Below are positions 42,371 to 51,553 of a stretch of 64,000 nt of DNA, piece by piece. Every line of letters begins with the position of its first letter. Position 1 is the stretch's first letter. The stretch is from assembly GCA_965228545.1 (NCBI GenBank), contig OZ245822.1:2728001-2792000 (forward strand), in the 5' to 3' direction. Below the pieces are notes generated by a model. That model was not told where the DNA came from, ran no database searches, and saw only the letters and a list, made by a program, of their open reading frames with translations. The DNA is from HXMU1420-13 sp965228545. Its GTDB lineage: Bacteria > Bacteroidota > Rhodothermia > Balneolales > Balneolaceae. Made by a program: the position numbers and the translations under genes.

Positions 42371-44833
42371 TTATATCTCATCACCTTCGTCTTCATCTTC
42401 ATTCACCACGCGGGTTACCGCTGCAATAGCTCCATCGCTATCCAAGCGCATGATGCGAACACCTTGAGTATTTCTACCCATGGTTCTGATTCCCGAGCAG
42501 CTCATTCGAATCACTTTACCGCGTTCGGTAATAATCATCAAATCATCTTGATCGGTTACTTCTTTCAGCGCTATCAAATCACCGGTTTTAGGAGTTACTT
42601 TTAGAGTGATAACTCCTTTTCCACCACGACTTTGCTCTCGGTAATCATCCACCAACGAACGTTTACCGTATCCATTTTCAGAGATGGCAAGAACGGTAGC
42701 TTCATGAGAATTTTTGATAACCACCATGTCTACGATTTCGTCGTCTTTGCCTAGCGTCATGCCACGAACACCGGAAGTATTTCTTCCCATTTCACGCACA
42801 TCACTTTCGTGGAAACGAATAGCTCGGCCGTTTTTATTGGCAAGAATGATGTTAGAATCACCATCGGTAAGTTCGGCGCCTAATAAACTATCGCCTTCTT
42901 TAATGTTGATGGCAATGATTCCATCACGACGTGGTCGGCTATAAGCTTCCAATGAAGTCTTTTTAATCTGACCTTCGATGGTGCTCATCACAATAGAATG
43001 GCCTTTTACGTACTCTTCATCATCCAGCGTTTTAACCGGAACAAAAGCTTTGATGGCGTCATCCTTATCAATTTCGATCAGGTTTACGATGGCACGCCCA
43101 CGCGCTAATCGCCCACCTTCAGGAATTTCATATACTTTCAGCCAGTAACATTTACCTTTTTCCGTAAAGAACAGGATGTAATTGTGGTTAGTAGCCACGA
43201 ATAGATGTTCTACATATTCCTCATCACGAGTAGTGGTACCTTTCATTCCCTTTCCACCCCGACGTTGTCGGCGATATCCACTCACCGGCATTCGTTTGAT
43301 GAAGCCTTTGTTCGATATGGTTACCACTACATCTTCATCGGCAATCATATCTTCCACATTGAAATCCTCTGCAGAGTACACAATTTGGGTACGGCGCTCA
43401 TCACCATATCGCTCTTTAAGATCTTGAAGTTCAGCAACTACAATTTCTGTCTGACGATCACGATCAGATAAAATCACGCGGAATTCCTGAATTTTGTCAA
43501 CGATTTCGCGGTACTCGGTGTCGATTTTGTCACGCTCAAGTCCGGTAAGCTTCTGCAGACGCATCTCCAAAATCGCTTTCGCCTGAATGTCAGTCAGAGC
43601 AAATTTCTTGCGGAGCTCAACATTCGCTTCTTGTGGATTTTTTGCAGCACGGATGGTCTTAATTACTTCATCCAGATTGTCGAGTGCAATCTTTAGTCCC
43701 TCTAAAATGTGGGCGCGTGCTTCGGCAGCTTCTAAATCATAAATCGTACGACGAATGATTATTTCGATACGATGCTCCACATAATGATGAATCAACTCTT
43801 TGAGCTGCATCACTTTCGGGCGACCTTGAACCAAAGCAAGGTTGATGATACCAAAAGTAGTTTGCATCTGCGTGTACTTGTACAGCTGATTTAGAACCAC
43901 TCCGGCATTTGCAGAACGCTTTAAAATGATAACTAAGCGCATACCTTCACGATCAGACTCGTCACGAACTTCGGAAATCTCAGTGATCTTCTCATCGCGA
44001 ACAAGCTCGGCAATTTTTTGCACCAAGGTGCTCTTGTTCACCTGATAAGGAATTTCTGTAACCACGATTTGCTCCCGACCACCACGTAATTCTTCGGTGT
44101 TTGCACGAGCTCGCAAAGTTACTTTTCCACGCCCTGTTTCATAGGCTTCTTTAACTCCTTCATATCCATAAATGATGCCGCCGGTTGGGAAATCAGGAGC
44201 GGTAATGTGCTCCATTAGGGCTTTCGTTTCGATTTCCGGGTCTTTAACATAAGCTACAATCCCATCAACAACTTCGGTTAAATTATGAGGTGCCATGTTT
44301 GTAGCCATACCTACGGCGATACCGGAAGCCCCATTTACCAATAGATTGGGAAGAGCGCCCGGTAAAACTACCGGCTCTTGTAAGGTGTCATCAAAGTTAG
44401 GCTGGTAATCAACGGTTTCTTTGTTGATGTCAGTCAGCAATTCTTCCGCAATTCGATCCATGCGCACCTCTGTGTAACGCATAGCTGCTGCAGAATCACC
44501 ATCCACAGAACCGAAGTTACCTTGACCGTCAACCAGTGGGTATCGCAGCGAAAAGTCCTGTACCATTCGAACAATGGTATCATACACGGCAGTATCACCA
44601 TGCGGGTGATACTTACCCAATACCTCACCCACAATACGGGCACTTTTCTTATAACCCCGGTTGTGCAACATTCCCAGCTCGCTCATTCCATATAAGGCAC
44701 GGCGATGCACAGGTTTTAAACCGTCCCGAACATCAGGAAGCGCACGTGATACAATTACCGACATCGAATAATCGATGTAGGACGATTGCATTTCATCTTC
44801 GATGGTTATTGGAATAATTTTTTCTCTAGCCAT
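42371..44833 (-). CDS. gyrA: DNA gyrase subunit A (EC 5.6.2.2)
   Basis: The 820-residue breakage-reunion subunit of gyrase. The N-terminal YVSD-like YIDYSMSVIVSRALPDVRDGLKPVHRR region and the active-site Tyr in AMRYTEVRMDR are present. The C-terminal beta-pinwheel has the GyrA box QRRGGKG needed for negative supercoiling, and the protein ends in an acidic tail (EDEDEGDEI). Gyrase counts as the likely target of the ParE toxin at 8.8 kb. It lies 71 bp downstream of gyrB. Confidence 0.98.
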   Translation of the reverse strand: MAREKIIPITIEDEMQSSYIDYSMSVIVSRALPDVRDGLKPVHRRALYGMSELGMLHNRGYKKSARIVGEVLGKYHPHGDTAVYDTIVRMVQDFSLRYPLVDGQGNFGSVDGDSAAAMRYTEVRMDRIAEELLTDINKETVDYQPNFDDTLQEPVVLPGALPNLLVNGASGIAVGMATNMAPHNLTEVVDGIVAYVKDPEIETKALMEHITAPDFPTGGIIYGYEGVKEAYETGRGKVTLRARANTEELRGGREQIVVTEIPYQVNKSTLVQKIAELVRDEKITEISEVRDESDREGMRLVIILKRSANAGVVLNQLYKYTQMQTTFGIINLALVQGRPKVMQLKELIHHYVEHRIEIIIRRTIYDLEAAEARAHILEGLKIALDNLDEVIKTIRAAKNPQEANVELRKKFALTDIQAKAILEMRLQKLTGLERDKIDTEYREIVDKIQEFRVILSDRDRQTEIVVAELQDLKERYGDERRTQIVYSAEDFNVEDMIADEDVVVTISNKGFIKRMPVSGYRRQRRGGKGMKGTTTRDEEYVEHLFVATNHNYILFFTEKGKCYWLKVYEIPEGGRLARGRAIVNLIEIDKDDAIKAFVPVKTLDDEEYVKGHSIVMSTIEGQIKKTSLEAYSRPRRDGIIAINIKEGDSLLGAELTDGDSNIILANKNGRAIRFHESDVREMGRNTSGVRGMTLGKDDEIVDMVVIKNSHEATVLAISENGYGKRSLVDDYREQSRGGKGVITLKVTPKTGDLIALKEVTDQDDLMIITERGKVIRMSCSGIRTMGRNTQGVRIMRLDSDGAIAAVTRVVNEDEDEGDEI

Positions 44834-44904
44834 AAAACCTTTTTAGTAAATATGAAGGATATAAGGTGGGTTCGACAGGCTCACCCACCATTAATCAATA
44901 ATTT

Positions 44905-46842
44905 TTAGATATCTAGTTTTGCGTATTTAGCATTACGCTCGATGAATTCCCGACGTGGTTCTACATCGCCACCCATTAGGGTTGAGAACATTTTGTCGGC
45001 GCCGGCAGCACTTTCAATAGTGATTTGCTGTAAAGTGCGGGTTTCAGGATCCATCGTAGTTTCCCAAAGCTGATCCGGGTTCATCTCACCCAAACCTTTA
45101 TAACGAGATACATCAAACTTGCGGCGACCTTTTTTCAATTCCTGTACAATTTTCTCGCGGGTATCTTCATCCCAGGCATAATCAATCTTTTTGCCGGCAG
45201 TAATTCTGTAAAGCGGTGGAGTTGCTACATAAACGTACCCTGCTTCCACAAGTGGACGCATATACCGATAGAAAAAGGTGAGTAACAGTGTTCGGATGTG
45301 AGAACCGTCCACGTCGGCATCCGTCATGATGATGATTTTGTGATAGCGAAGTTTTTCCATTTCGAATTCTTCTTCGCTATGTCCGATTCCAGATCCGAGT
45401 GCGGTGATCATCGCCTGAATTTCTTTGTTCTCAAGAATCTTATTGATCTTGGCTTTTTCCACATTTAGGATTTTACCACGCAATGGAAGAATTGCCTGAA
45501 AAGAACGGTTTCGACCCATTTTAGCAGATCCACCGGCAGAGTCACCCTCCACCAGGTAAATTTCGCAATGCTCAGGATCTTTGATGGAACAATCAGCGAG
45601 TTTACCCGGAAGTCCACCACCGCTCATCACACTTTTACGCTGCACAAGTTGACGAGCTTTACGAGCAGCTTCACGCGCTTCGGCCGCCAACACTACTTTT
45701 TCGATTACTTTTTTGGCAATCTTTGGATTCTGCTCTAAGTACTCGTTCAATTGATCATATACAGTAACTTCAACCGCACTTTGTACTTCTGAGTTACCAA
45801 GTTTCGTTTTTGTCTGACCTTCGAACTGAGGCTCAGCTACTTTAACCGATAATACAGCAGTTAACCCTTCACGGAAATCTTCCCCGGAAATGGACACCTT
45901 ACTGTTCGATTTGATGATGTTATTTTTATCAGCGTAGCTTTTTAGTGATCGTGTGAGTGCTCTTCTAAATCCGGATACGTGCGTTCCGCCTTCACGGGTG
46001 TTGATATTATTTACATAGGAATGCACATTTTCTGAGTACGAATTGTTGTACTGCATTGCTAAAGCAACCGGCACGCCTTCAATTTCTCCTTCTATATAAA
46101 TAGGAGTGGGCATGGTGGTTTCACGGGCCTCATCCAGATAGCTCACAAAATCGCGTAAACCGCCTTCGTAGTGATACGTTTCTTTTCCTAATTCCTCATC
46201 CTCTTCGCGCTCATCGATGAGTTCAATCGTAACTTCCGGATTTAGGAACGCAAGCTCACGCATACGCTCAGCAATAATGTTGAACTTAAATTCTACGGTT
46301 TGCGTGAAAATTGAAGGGTCCGGGGTGAAGCGGATTATCGTGCCTCGCTTATCCGTTTTACCCTTTACTTCTAATGGCTGGGTGGTAATACCTTTTTCGA
46401 AAGCCATTATGTGAATCTTCCCATCGCGATGAATTTCAGCTTCGAATCGGGTTGCTAATGCATTCACACAACTTACCCCCACACCATGTAACCCACCGGA
46501 TACCTTATAAGTATCTTTATCGAATTTACCCCCGGCGTGTAGTTTAGTTAGTACAACCTCTACAGCGGGTAATCCTAGTTTGGGGTGCATATCAACCGGA
46601 ATACCACGTCCATTATCTTCGATGGTCATGGAGCCATTTTTTTCGATTCTTACAATAATGTGATCACAGTGCCCCGCAAGCGCTTCATCAATACTATTGT
46701 CTACAACTTCATTAATTAAGTGGTGGAGCCCGCGTTGGCCCGTATCTCCAATGTACATTGCAGGTCGCTTTCTTACCGCTTCAAGACCCTCTAAAACCTG
46801 TATATTGGACGCCTTGTAGTCGGATTTATTATTTTCTGCCAT
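44905..46842 (-). CDS. gyrB: DNA gyrase subunit B (EC 5.6.2.2)
   Basis: The 645-residue ATPase subunit. GHKL motifs are visible (NEVVDNSIDEALAG, IEDNGRGIPV, GLHGVGVSCVNALA), followed by the TOPRIM acidic loop EGDSAGGSA, DADVDGSHIRTL, and the C-terminal PRREFIERNAKYA. No large insertion is seen. GyrB and gyrA are adjacent on the minus strand, 71 bp apart. The 277-bp gap upstream (46843-47119) holds promoters for both gyrB and rpmB. Confidence 0.98.
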   Translation of the reverse strand: MAENNKSDYKASNIQVLEGLEAVRKRPAMYIGDTGQRGLHHLINEVVDNSIDEALAGHCDHIIVRIEKNGSMTIEDNGRGIPVDMHPKLGLPAVEVVLTKLHAGGKFDKDTYKVSGGLHGVGVSCVNALATRFEAEIHRDGKIHIMAFEKGITTQPLEVKGKTDKRGTIIRFTPDPSIFTQTVEFKFNIIAERMRELAFLNPEVTIELIDEREEDEELGKETYHYEGGLRDFVSYLDEARETTMPTPIYIEGEIEGVPVALAMQYNNSYSENVHSYVNNINTREGGTHVSGFRRALTRSLKSYADKNNIIKSNSKVSISGEDFREGLTAVLSVKVAEPQFEGQTKTKLGNSEVQSAVEVTVYDQLNEYLEQNPKIAKKVIEKVVLAAEAREAARKARQLVQRKSVMSGGGLPGKLADCSIKDPEHCEIYLVEGDSAGGSAKMGRNRSFQAILPLRGKILNVEKAKINKILENKEIQAMITALGSGIGHSEEEFEMEKLRYHKIIIMTDADVDGSHIRTLLLTFFYRYMRPLVEAGYVYVATPPLYRITAGKKIDYAWDEDTREKIVQELKKGRRKFDVSRYKGLGEMNPDQLWETTMDPETRTLQQITIESAAGADKMFSTLMGGDVEPRREFIERNAKYAKLDI

Positions 46843-47057
46843 ATAAGAAGGGTGATAGCTTTGTTAGATGAGTATTTTAACGCCAGAAAATAGGGCTATT
46901 ACGTGCAAAAACAAAAATAGACGGCTTACAGATCAAAAAAAGTAAAGATTGAATGGCTCAGGCGAAATTTGCCGAAAATAATATCCGTTTTTAATGTGGA
47001 TAATTTGAGGTTTTGGTGGAAAACTTAATTTTTTAGAACTTTTCGTGCTTGATGGGA

Positions 47058-47087
47058 TTGAATTAAGATAAAAATCCCTTATCTTTG
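47058..47087 (+). promoter_or_regulatory. Bacteroidota-type promoter ahead of rpmB
   Basis: TTG (47058-47060), a 19-bp spacer and TATCTTTG (47080-47087) fit the TTG...TAnnTTTG promoter form of Bacteroidota and related phyla. It is 32 bp before the rpmB ATG. Confidence 0.65.
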
Positions 47088-47119
47088 GTGTCTATCTGAA
47101 AAACGAAAAGTGTAAGCAA

Positions 47120-47365
47120 ATGTCGCGAAGAGACGATATTACGGGCAGAAAAGCGATGAACGGTTACCGTTCTTCGAAGTCCAACAATAAGACGAAACAC
47201 CGTTTCCATCTAAATTTACAAAAAAGACGTTTCTACGTTCCTGAAGAGGATAAGTGGATTACGTTGAAGGTATCTGCCAAAACGTTGAAGACCATCAACA
47301 AGAAAGGTATTACCGAAGTGTTGAAGGAAGCGCGTAAGAACGGAACCCTTTTAAAACACGTATAA
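47120..47365 (+). CDS. rpmB: 50S ribosomal protein L28
   Basis: The 81 residues match L28 (TGRKAMNGYRSSKSNNKTKHRF, then LQKRRFYVPEEDKWITLKVSAKTLKTINKKG). It has no cysteine, so it is the zinc-free (C-minus) form. It is the first gene of the rpmB-rpmG-DUF4295 cluster that is typical of Bacteroidota and its sister groups. Confidence 0.97.
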   Translation: MSRRDDITGRKAMNGYRSSKSNNKTKHRFHLNLQKRRFYVPEEDKWITLKVSAKTLKTINKKGITEVLKEARKNGTLLKHV

Positions 47366-47372
47366 TTAAACC

Positions 47373-47537
47373 ATGGCAAAAGGTAATAGAGTACAAGTGA
47401 TTTTAGAGTGCACAGAAAAACCGGGTTCTTCTCGTTATGTGACTACTAAAAATCGCCGTACACAAACAGAACGTATGCAACTGAAAAAGTACAACCCTGT
47501 ACTTCGCAAGCATACCGTACATAAAGAAATTAAGTAA
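47373..47537 (+). CDS. rpmG: 50S ribosomal protein L33
   Basis: A 54-residue protein: MAKGNRVQVILECTEKPGSS, RYVTTKNRRTQTERMQLKKY and NPVLRKHTVHKEIK. Only one Cys is present, so the paired CxxC zinc knuckles of the C-plus form are missing. It starts 7 bp after rpmB. Confidence 0.96.
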   Translation: MAKGNRVQVILECTEKPGSSRYVTTKNRRTQTERMQLKKYNPVLRKHTVHKEIK

Positions 47538-47544
47538 CTGAGAT

Positions 47545-47715
47545 ATGGCTAAGAAACAAGTATTCGGTTCAGAAGCATTACAGGCAAAAGCATCCGCGCG
47601 CAGAATGGCAAAAGTGGTGATTTCGACTAAAAATGCGAATGGTAAATTTTCTTACCAGGAAACAATGGTTGATCAGGACAACGTATCTGAATTTATTCAA
47701 AAGAATAAATCTTAA
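47545..47715 (+). CDS. DUF4295 family protein (ribosome-associated small protein)
   Basis: A 56-residue basic protein: MAKKQVFGSEALQAKASARR, MAKVVISTKNANGKFSYQET, then MVDQDNVSEFIQKNKS. This matches the DUF4295 family, encoded after rpmG in Bacteroidota and probably a ribosomal accessory protein. It lies 7 bp after rpmG and is followed by a strong terminator. Confidence 0.88.
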   Translation: MAKKQVFGSEALQAKASARRMAKVVISTKNANGKFSYQETMVDQDNVSEFIQKNKS

Positions 47716-47734
47716 GTAACTTCCTGTAGATTTT

Positions 47735-47771
47735 AAGGTTACACAAGATGATTGTGTAGCCTTTTTTTTTG
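47735..47771 (+). terminator. Intrinsic terminator after DUF4295
   Basis: AAGGTTACACAA pairs with TTGTGTAGCCTT (one mismatch) across a short loop, then a run of T. It ends the rpmB-rpmG-DUF4295 transcript. Confidence 0.92.
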
Positions 47772-47800
47772 CTTATTTTCCAACTCCTAATTCAATGATT

Positions 47801-48259
47801 ATGTCGGTAAAAGATCAAATATTCTCGGACTTGAAAGAGGCTATGAAAGCTAAAGACGCAGACAAACTTCGTGTGCTGCGATCGTTAAAAGCAAAACTGA
47901 TGGAGGCTGAGATTGCTGAACGCAAAGATGGAGAAGCAAGCCTATCCGATGAAACAGCTGTTCAAGTGATAACAAAAGCAGCAAAACAACGTAAGGAGTC
48001 CATCGATCAATTCGAAAAAGGTGGTCGGGAAGATTTAGCAGCCAATGAAAAAGTAGAACTCGAAATCATTGAAGCTTATTTACCCGAAATGATGAGCGAA
48101 GATGAAGTGCGTACCATTGTTAAGCAAAAAATTGAAGCCGTAGGAGCTACCGGCCCACAGGATATGGGAAAAGTGATGGGGCCACTCATGGCACAGTTAC
48201 GAGGTAAAGCTGACGGCGCTCTGGTAAGCCAATTGGTTAAAGAGGAGTTAAACGGCTGA
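47801..48259 (+). CDS. GatB/YqeY domain-containing protein
   Basis: A 152-residue protein of the YqeY family: SVKDQIFSDLKEAMKAKDADKLRVLRSLKAKL, then SIDQFEKGGREDLAANEKVELEIIEAYLPEMMSEDEV and DMGKVMGPLMAQLRGKADG. This is the tRNA-interacting helical domain shared with GatB, here on its own. It probably has a tRNA-related role. MSVKDQI at 47801 is preferred to an ATG two codons earlier. CvpA follows 1 bp later. Confidence 0.93.
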   Translation: MSVKDQIFSDLKEAMKAKDADKLRVLRSLKAKLMEAEIAERKDGEASLSDETAVQVITKAAKQRKESIDQFEKGGREDLAANEKVELEIIEAYLPEMMSEDEVRTIVKQKIEAVGATGPQDMGKVMGPLMAQLRGKADGALVSQLVKEELNG

Positions 48260-48260
48260 T

Positions 48261-48824
48261 ATGCACATTCTCGATCTCATAATTGCGGTTCCATTACTGT
48301 ACTTTATTTATAAAGGTGCGGTAAACGGAATTGTAAAAGAGATTTTGAATATTGCAGGCATTACACTCGCCATTTTTCTCACCTTTAAATACATGGATGC
48401 TTTAGCGGTAATCATTGCTCCATTTTTTGAAGAAAACGCCTCCCCGTACATACCGTTTATCTCATCCGCGCTCATTTTTTTGGGCACCTTAACGGTAGTC
48501 GCAGTTATTGGATATTTAACTAAAGAGCTGTTAAAAGCAGTAAAGTTGAGTACGGTAAATCGAGTGTTGGGAGCTATTTTTGGATTTGTGAAAAGTGGAC
48601 TCGTTGTAAGCACTATTTTATTATTAGCTGCGGGTTTCAACATCCCTAAAGAAGAAGTGAGAAATGAATCAGTTCTTTACCCATACATTATTTACATGGG
48701 GCCATGGGCTTACGATGCCGTGGCTCTTATTTACCCAGGAGCAGAAAATTATACCGATACGATTCAAGAGAATCTAAGTAAATACAATCCGATTGAAAAC
48801 CTACCAATCTTAAACGATAATTAA
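48261..48824 (+). CDS. CvpA family membrane protein
   Basis: A 187-residue protein with four hydrophobic helices (about 1-20, 22-45, 68-88, 106-127): ILDLIIAVPLLYFIYKGAVNGIVKEILNIAG, VVAVIGYLTKELLKAVKLSTVNRVLGAIFGFVKSGLV. This is the CvpA pattern, linked to colicin V production and to envelope and purine-related roles in different species. It is in a tight run with YqeY, tyrS and xthA. Confidence 0.9.
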   Translation: MHILDLIIAVPLLYFIYKGAVNGIVKEILNIAGITLAIFLTFKYMDALAVIIAPFFEENASPYIPFISSALIFLGTLTVVAVIGYLTKELLKAVKLSTVNRVLGAIFGFVKSGLVVSTILLLAAGFNIPKEEVRNESVLYPYIIYMGPWAYDAVALIYPGAENYTDTIQENLSKYNPIENLPILNDN

Positions 48825-48832
48825 GTACGCGC

Positions 48833-50047
48833 ATGGCATTTCTACCAGTAGAAGAACAGCTGGAGATCATCAAAAGAGGAACCGTAGAAATTGTTCCTGA
48901 AAACGAACTCGTTGAGAAGCTCAAACAATCAAGCAAAGAAAACAGACCGCTAAAAATTAAATTGGGTGTTGACCCAACCCGTCCGGATTTACACCTCGGG
49001 CATTCCGTAATTCTGAGAAAACTAAGACAGTTTCAGGATCTTGGACACGAAGCCATCTTGATTATAGGAGGTTTTACGGCAATGATTGGAGATCCAACCG
49101 GACAGAATACAACTCGTCCGCCTCTTACGATTGAAGAAGTTGAGGAAAATGCCAAAACATATATTGAGCAGGCTGCGAAAATTCTCGATTCTGAAAAACT
49201 TACGTTAGTGAATAACAACGACTGGCTGGGCGGTATGGATTTTATGGATGTGATTCGACTCACATCGAAAATGACCGTTGCCCGAATGATCGAGCGGGAC
49301 GATTTTTCTAAACGCTTTAACAATAACGAGCCCATATCCTTGCACGAGTTTTTGTATCCGCTTGCTCAGGGACAGGATTCTGTGTACCTCGAGTCGGATG
49401 TTGAGTTGGGTGGAACCGATCAGAAATTTAATCTCTTGGTTGGTCGTCAGCTTCAAAAGGATATGGACTTAGAGCCGCAGGTTTGTTTGATGATGCCACT
49501 ACTAGTTGGTACTGATGGATCGGCAAAAATGTCGAAATCATACGACAATTATATTGGGATTGATGAAAACCCTAACGATATGTATGGTAAATCGTTATCT
49601 ATTCCGGATGATCTGATTTATACCTACTTCGAGCTAGTTACCGATGTACCCGTAGCGGATTTACCTGCCATCAAAATAAAAGCGGAACGCGATCCCCGTA
49701 ATGCAAAACATGATTTAGCCTTTGCCATTACTGCATTATATCATGGTGATGAAGCGGCGAAAGAAGCCCGCAATCATTTCGAACAAACGGTAATTAATAA
49801 GCAGGTTCCTGATGATGCCCCGGAATTTGAAGTGAAAGCCGGGGAAGAAACCAAATTGATGGATATAATTTCGGAGCTAAAGTTTTCGCCAAGTAACGGT
49901 GAAACTCGTAGACTTATTAAACAAGGTGGAGTAAGTCTGGATGGCGATAAGGTGCAAGACGTTCATCTTGAGATTACCCTCAAAAGTGGTGATGAAAAAG
50001 TATTGAAAGTAGGCAAGAGAAAATTCGCTACACTAAAAGGAGTGTAA
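48833..50047 (+). CDS. tyrS: Tyrosine-tRNA ligase (EC 6.1.1.1)
   Basis: Class I synthetase of 404 residues. The HIGH-like motif is HLGHSVILRKLRQF and the KMSKS loop is AKMSKSYDNYI; the fold ends with an S4-like RNA-binding domain (NGETRRLIKQGGVSLDGDKVQD). The IKLGVDPTRPDLHLGH start places it in the TyrRZ-type clade common in Bacteroidota. The last base of its stop overlaps the xthA start. Confidence 0.97.
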   Translation: MAFLPVEEQLEIIKRGTVEIVPENELVEKLKQSSKENRPLKIKLGVDPTRPDLHLGHSVILRKLRQFQDLGHEAILIIGGFTAMIGDPTGQNTTRPPLTIEEVEENAKTYIEQAAKILDSEKLTLVNNNDWLGGMDFMDVIRLTSKMTVARMIERDDFSKRFNNNEPISLHEFLYPLAQGQDSVYLESDVELGGTDQKFNLLVGRQLQKDMDLEPQVCLMMPLLVGTDGSAKMSKSYDNYIGIDENPNDMYGKSLSIPDDLIYTYFELVTDVPVADLPAIKIKAERDPRNAKHDLAFAITALYHGDEAAKEARNHFEQTVINKQVPDDAPEFEVKAGEETKLMDIISELKFSPSNGETRRLIKQGGVSLDGDKVQDVHLEITLKSGDEKVLKVGKRKFATLKGV

Positions 50048-50814
50048 TGATCAAAATCAGTTCTTATAACATAAACGGTGTACGTGCAGCACACAGAAAG
50101 GGTTTTGTTGATTGGGTTGAGCAATCAAATCCGGACATAATTTGCATTCAAGAATTAAGAGCTGACGAAACACAGATTCCACCGGAAATAGGAGAATTAA
50201 AGTATCACCAACATATCTTTTCGGCAGAGAAAAAAGGATACTCCGGGGTAGCAATTTTCAGTAAAAATGAAGTGCCTGAGATTAAGCATGGAATGGGTAT
50301 TGAATGGATTGATGGCGAAGGACGTGTGATAACTGCCGAATACGAAGCTTTCCGCGTTGTTTCTGCATATTTTCCGAGTGGAACAACTGGAGATGTTCGA
50401 CAGGAAATGAAGATGAAGTTTTTGGCCGATTTTCATTCATGGGCGGAACAGTTTGTCTCTGATGACAAGCCAACGGTGATTTGTGGAGATTTTAATATTT
50501 GTCATGAAGCCATCGACATTCACAATCCTGACAAACAGCATAAAACATCGGGCTTTTTGCCGGAAGAACGCGCATGGGTTACCGATTTTCTAGCCACCGG
50601 TTTTGAAGATGTATTTAGGAAGCTGCATCCGGGAGAAAAAGATTTATACAGCTGGTGGAGTTATCGAGCCGGTTCAAAAGGAAAAAATAAAGGTTGGCGG
50701 ATCGATTATCAGATGGCAACACCTGCGCTTGCCGCAAAAGCCAAAGAAGCTGTAATCGAGAAAGAATGGGATATTTCTGACCACGCACCCATTACAATTA
50801 CTTACGATCTCTGA
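50047..50814 (+). CDS. xthA: Exodeoxyribonuclease III (EC 3.1.11.2)
   Basis: AP endonuclease of base-excision repair. The 255 residues include SYNINGVRAAHRKGFVDW, the Mg-binding Glu in ICIQELRADE, the GDFNICHEAIDIHNP loop, and the catalytic end RIDYQMATPALAAK and WDISDHAPITITYDL. The start ATG is shared by one base with the tyrS stop (TAATG), so the genes are coupled. Confidence 0.97.
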   Translation: MIKISSYNINGVRAAHRKGFVDWVEQSNPDIICIQELRADETQIPPEIGELKYHQHIFSAEKKGYSGVAIFSKNEVPEIKHGMGIEWIDGEGRVITAEYEAFRVVSAYFPSGTTGDVRQEMKMKFLADFHSWAEQFVSDDKPTVICGDFNICHEAIDIHNPDKQHKTSGFLPEERAWVTDFLATGFEDVFRKLHPGEKDLYSWWSYRAGSKGKNKGWRIDYQMATPALAAKAKEAVIEKEWDISDHAPITITYDL

Positions 50815-50869
50815 TATTGACAAAGATCAGAATAGTTTGTTTTATGTAAGACCAATAAATTAACTATTT

Positions 50870-51319
50870 ATGCCCACGCATTTTAAAGGCACCGATAAAG
50901 AAGTTCGAGTGTTAAATACCTTTATAAAGCTGATGAGGTCAACTGAAAGTTTAAATAACCGACTGTTGCAGCATTTGAGCGAGAATAACTTAACCATCAG
51001 TCAATTTGGTGTGTTAGAAGCATTGCTGCATGTGGGGCCACAAAACCAAAAAGAATTAGGTGCGCGGTTACTTAAAAGTGGTGGTAATATCACTATGGTG
51101 ATCGATAACCTGGAAAAAAGTGGCTTGGTGGAACGAACAAAAAATCCTAAAGATCGCCGGGCAATGATTATTAGTTTAACAGATAAAGGCGAACGTTTTA
51201 TCAAAGACTTTTTCCCCAAACACTTAGAAAGAATAGTTATGGAATTTGAAGTTTTAAACCCTGAGGAGCTGGAGCAGCTGGGACAGCTTGCAAAAAAAGT
51301 TGGAATGCAGACAAAATAA
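50870..51319 (+). CDS. MarR-family transcriptional regulator
   Basis: A 149-residue winged-helix dimer: LTISQFGVLEALLHVGPQNQKELGARLLKSGGNITMVIDNLEKSGLVERTKNPKDRRAMIISLTDKG is the wing and recognition helix. It probably responds to a phenolic or oxidative signal; its target is not evident since the flanking genes are xthA and a convergent helicase. Confidence 0.92.
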   Translation: MPTHFKGTDKEVRVLNTFIKLMRSTESLNNRLLQHLSENNLTISQFGVLEALLHVGPQNQKELGARLLKSGGNITMVIDNLEKSGLVERTKNPKDRRAMIISLTDKGERFIKDFFPKHLERIVMEFEVLNPEELEQLGQLAKKVGMQTK

Positions 51320-51372
51320 AAAGCCGAGGTATCGGTTTACTGAGTGTATTTCGAAAACTCCATAAATCCCTC

Positions 51373-51410
51373 AGGGGGTAGGCTTGATCCGCTTACTCCC
51401 TCTTTTTTTA
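51373..51410 (+). terminator. Intrinsic terminator after the MarR gene
   Basis: AGGGGGTAGGC pairs with GCTTACTCCCT (with G-U pairs) and is followed by eight T. The 51410-51553 stretch to the helicase stop has no gene. Confidence 0.6.
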
Positions 51411-51553
51411 CGCTAACTATGGGATAGGACAAATCTTTGACACAAAAGCACTAAGGCAAGGAAGGTGACAGGAAAAAAAGACATTAAAGTCCTCCTGAGG
51501 ATAGTTCCGAAGGATCTAAATGGATTGAAGAGGTGAGTTAATTAATAAAATTA

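Noticed and set aside
46119..46130. GGTTTCACGGG, half of a parS site in gyrB
   Set aside because: Only the left half matches; no palindrome.
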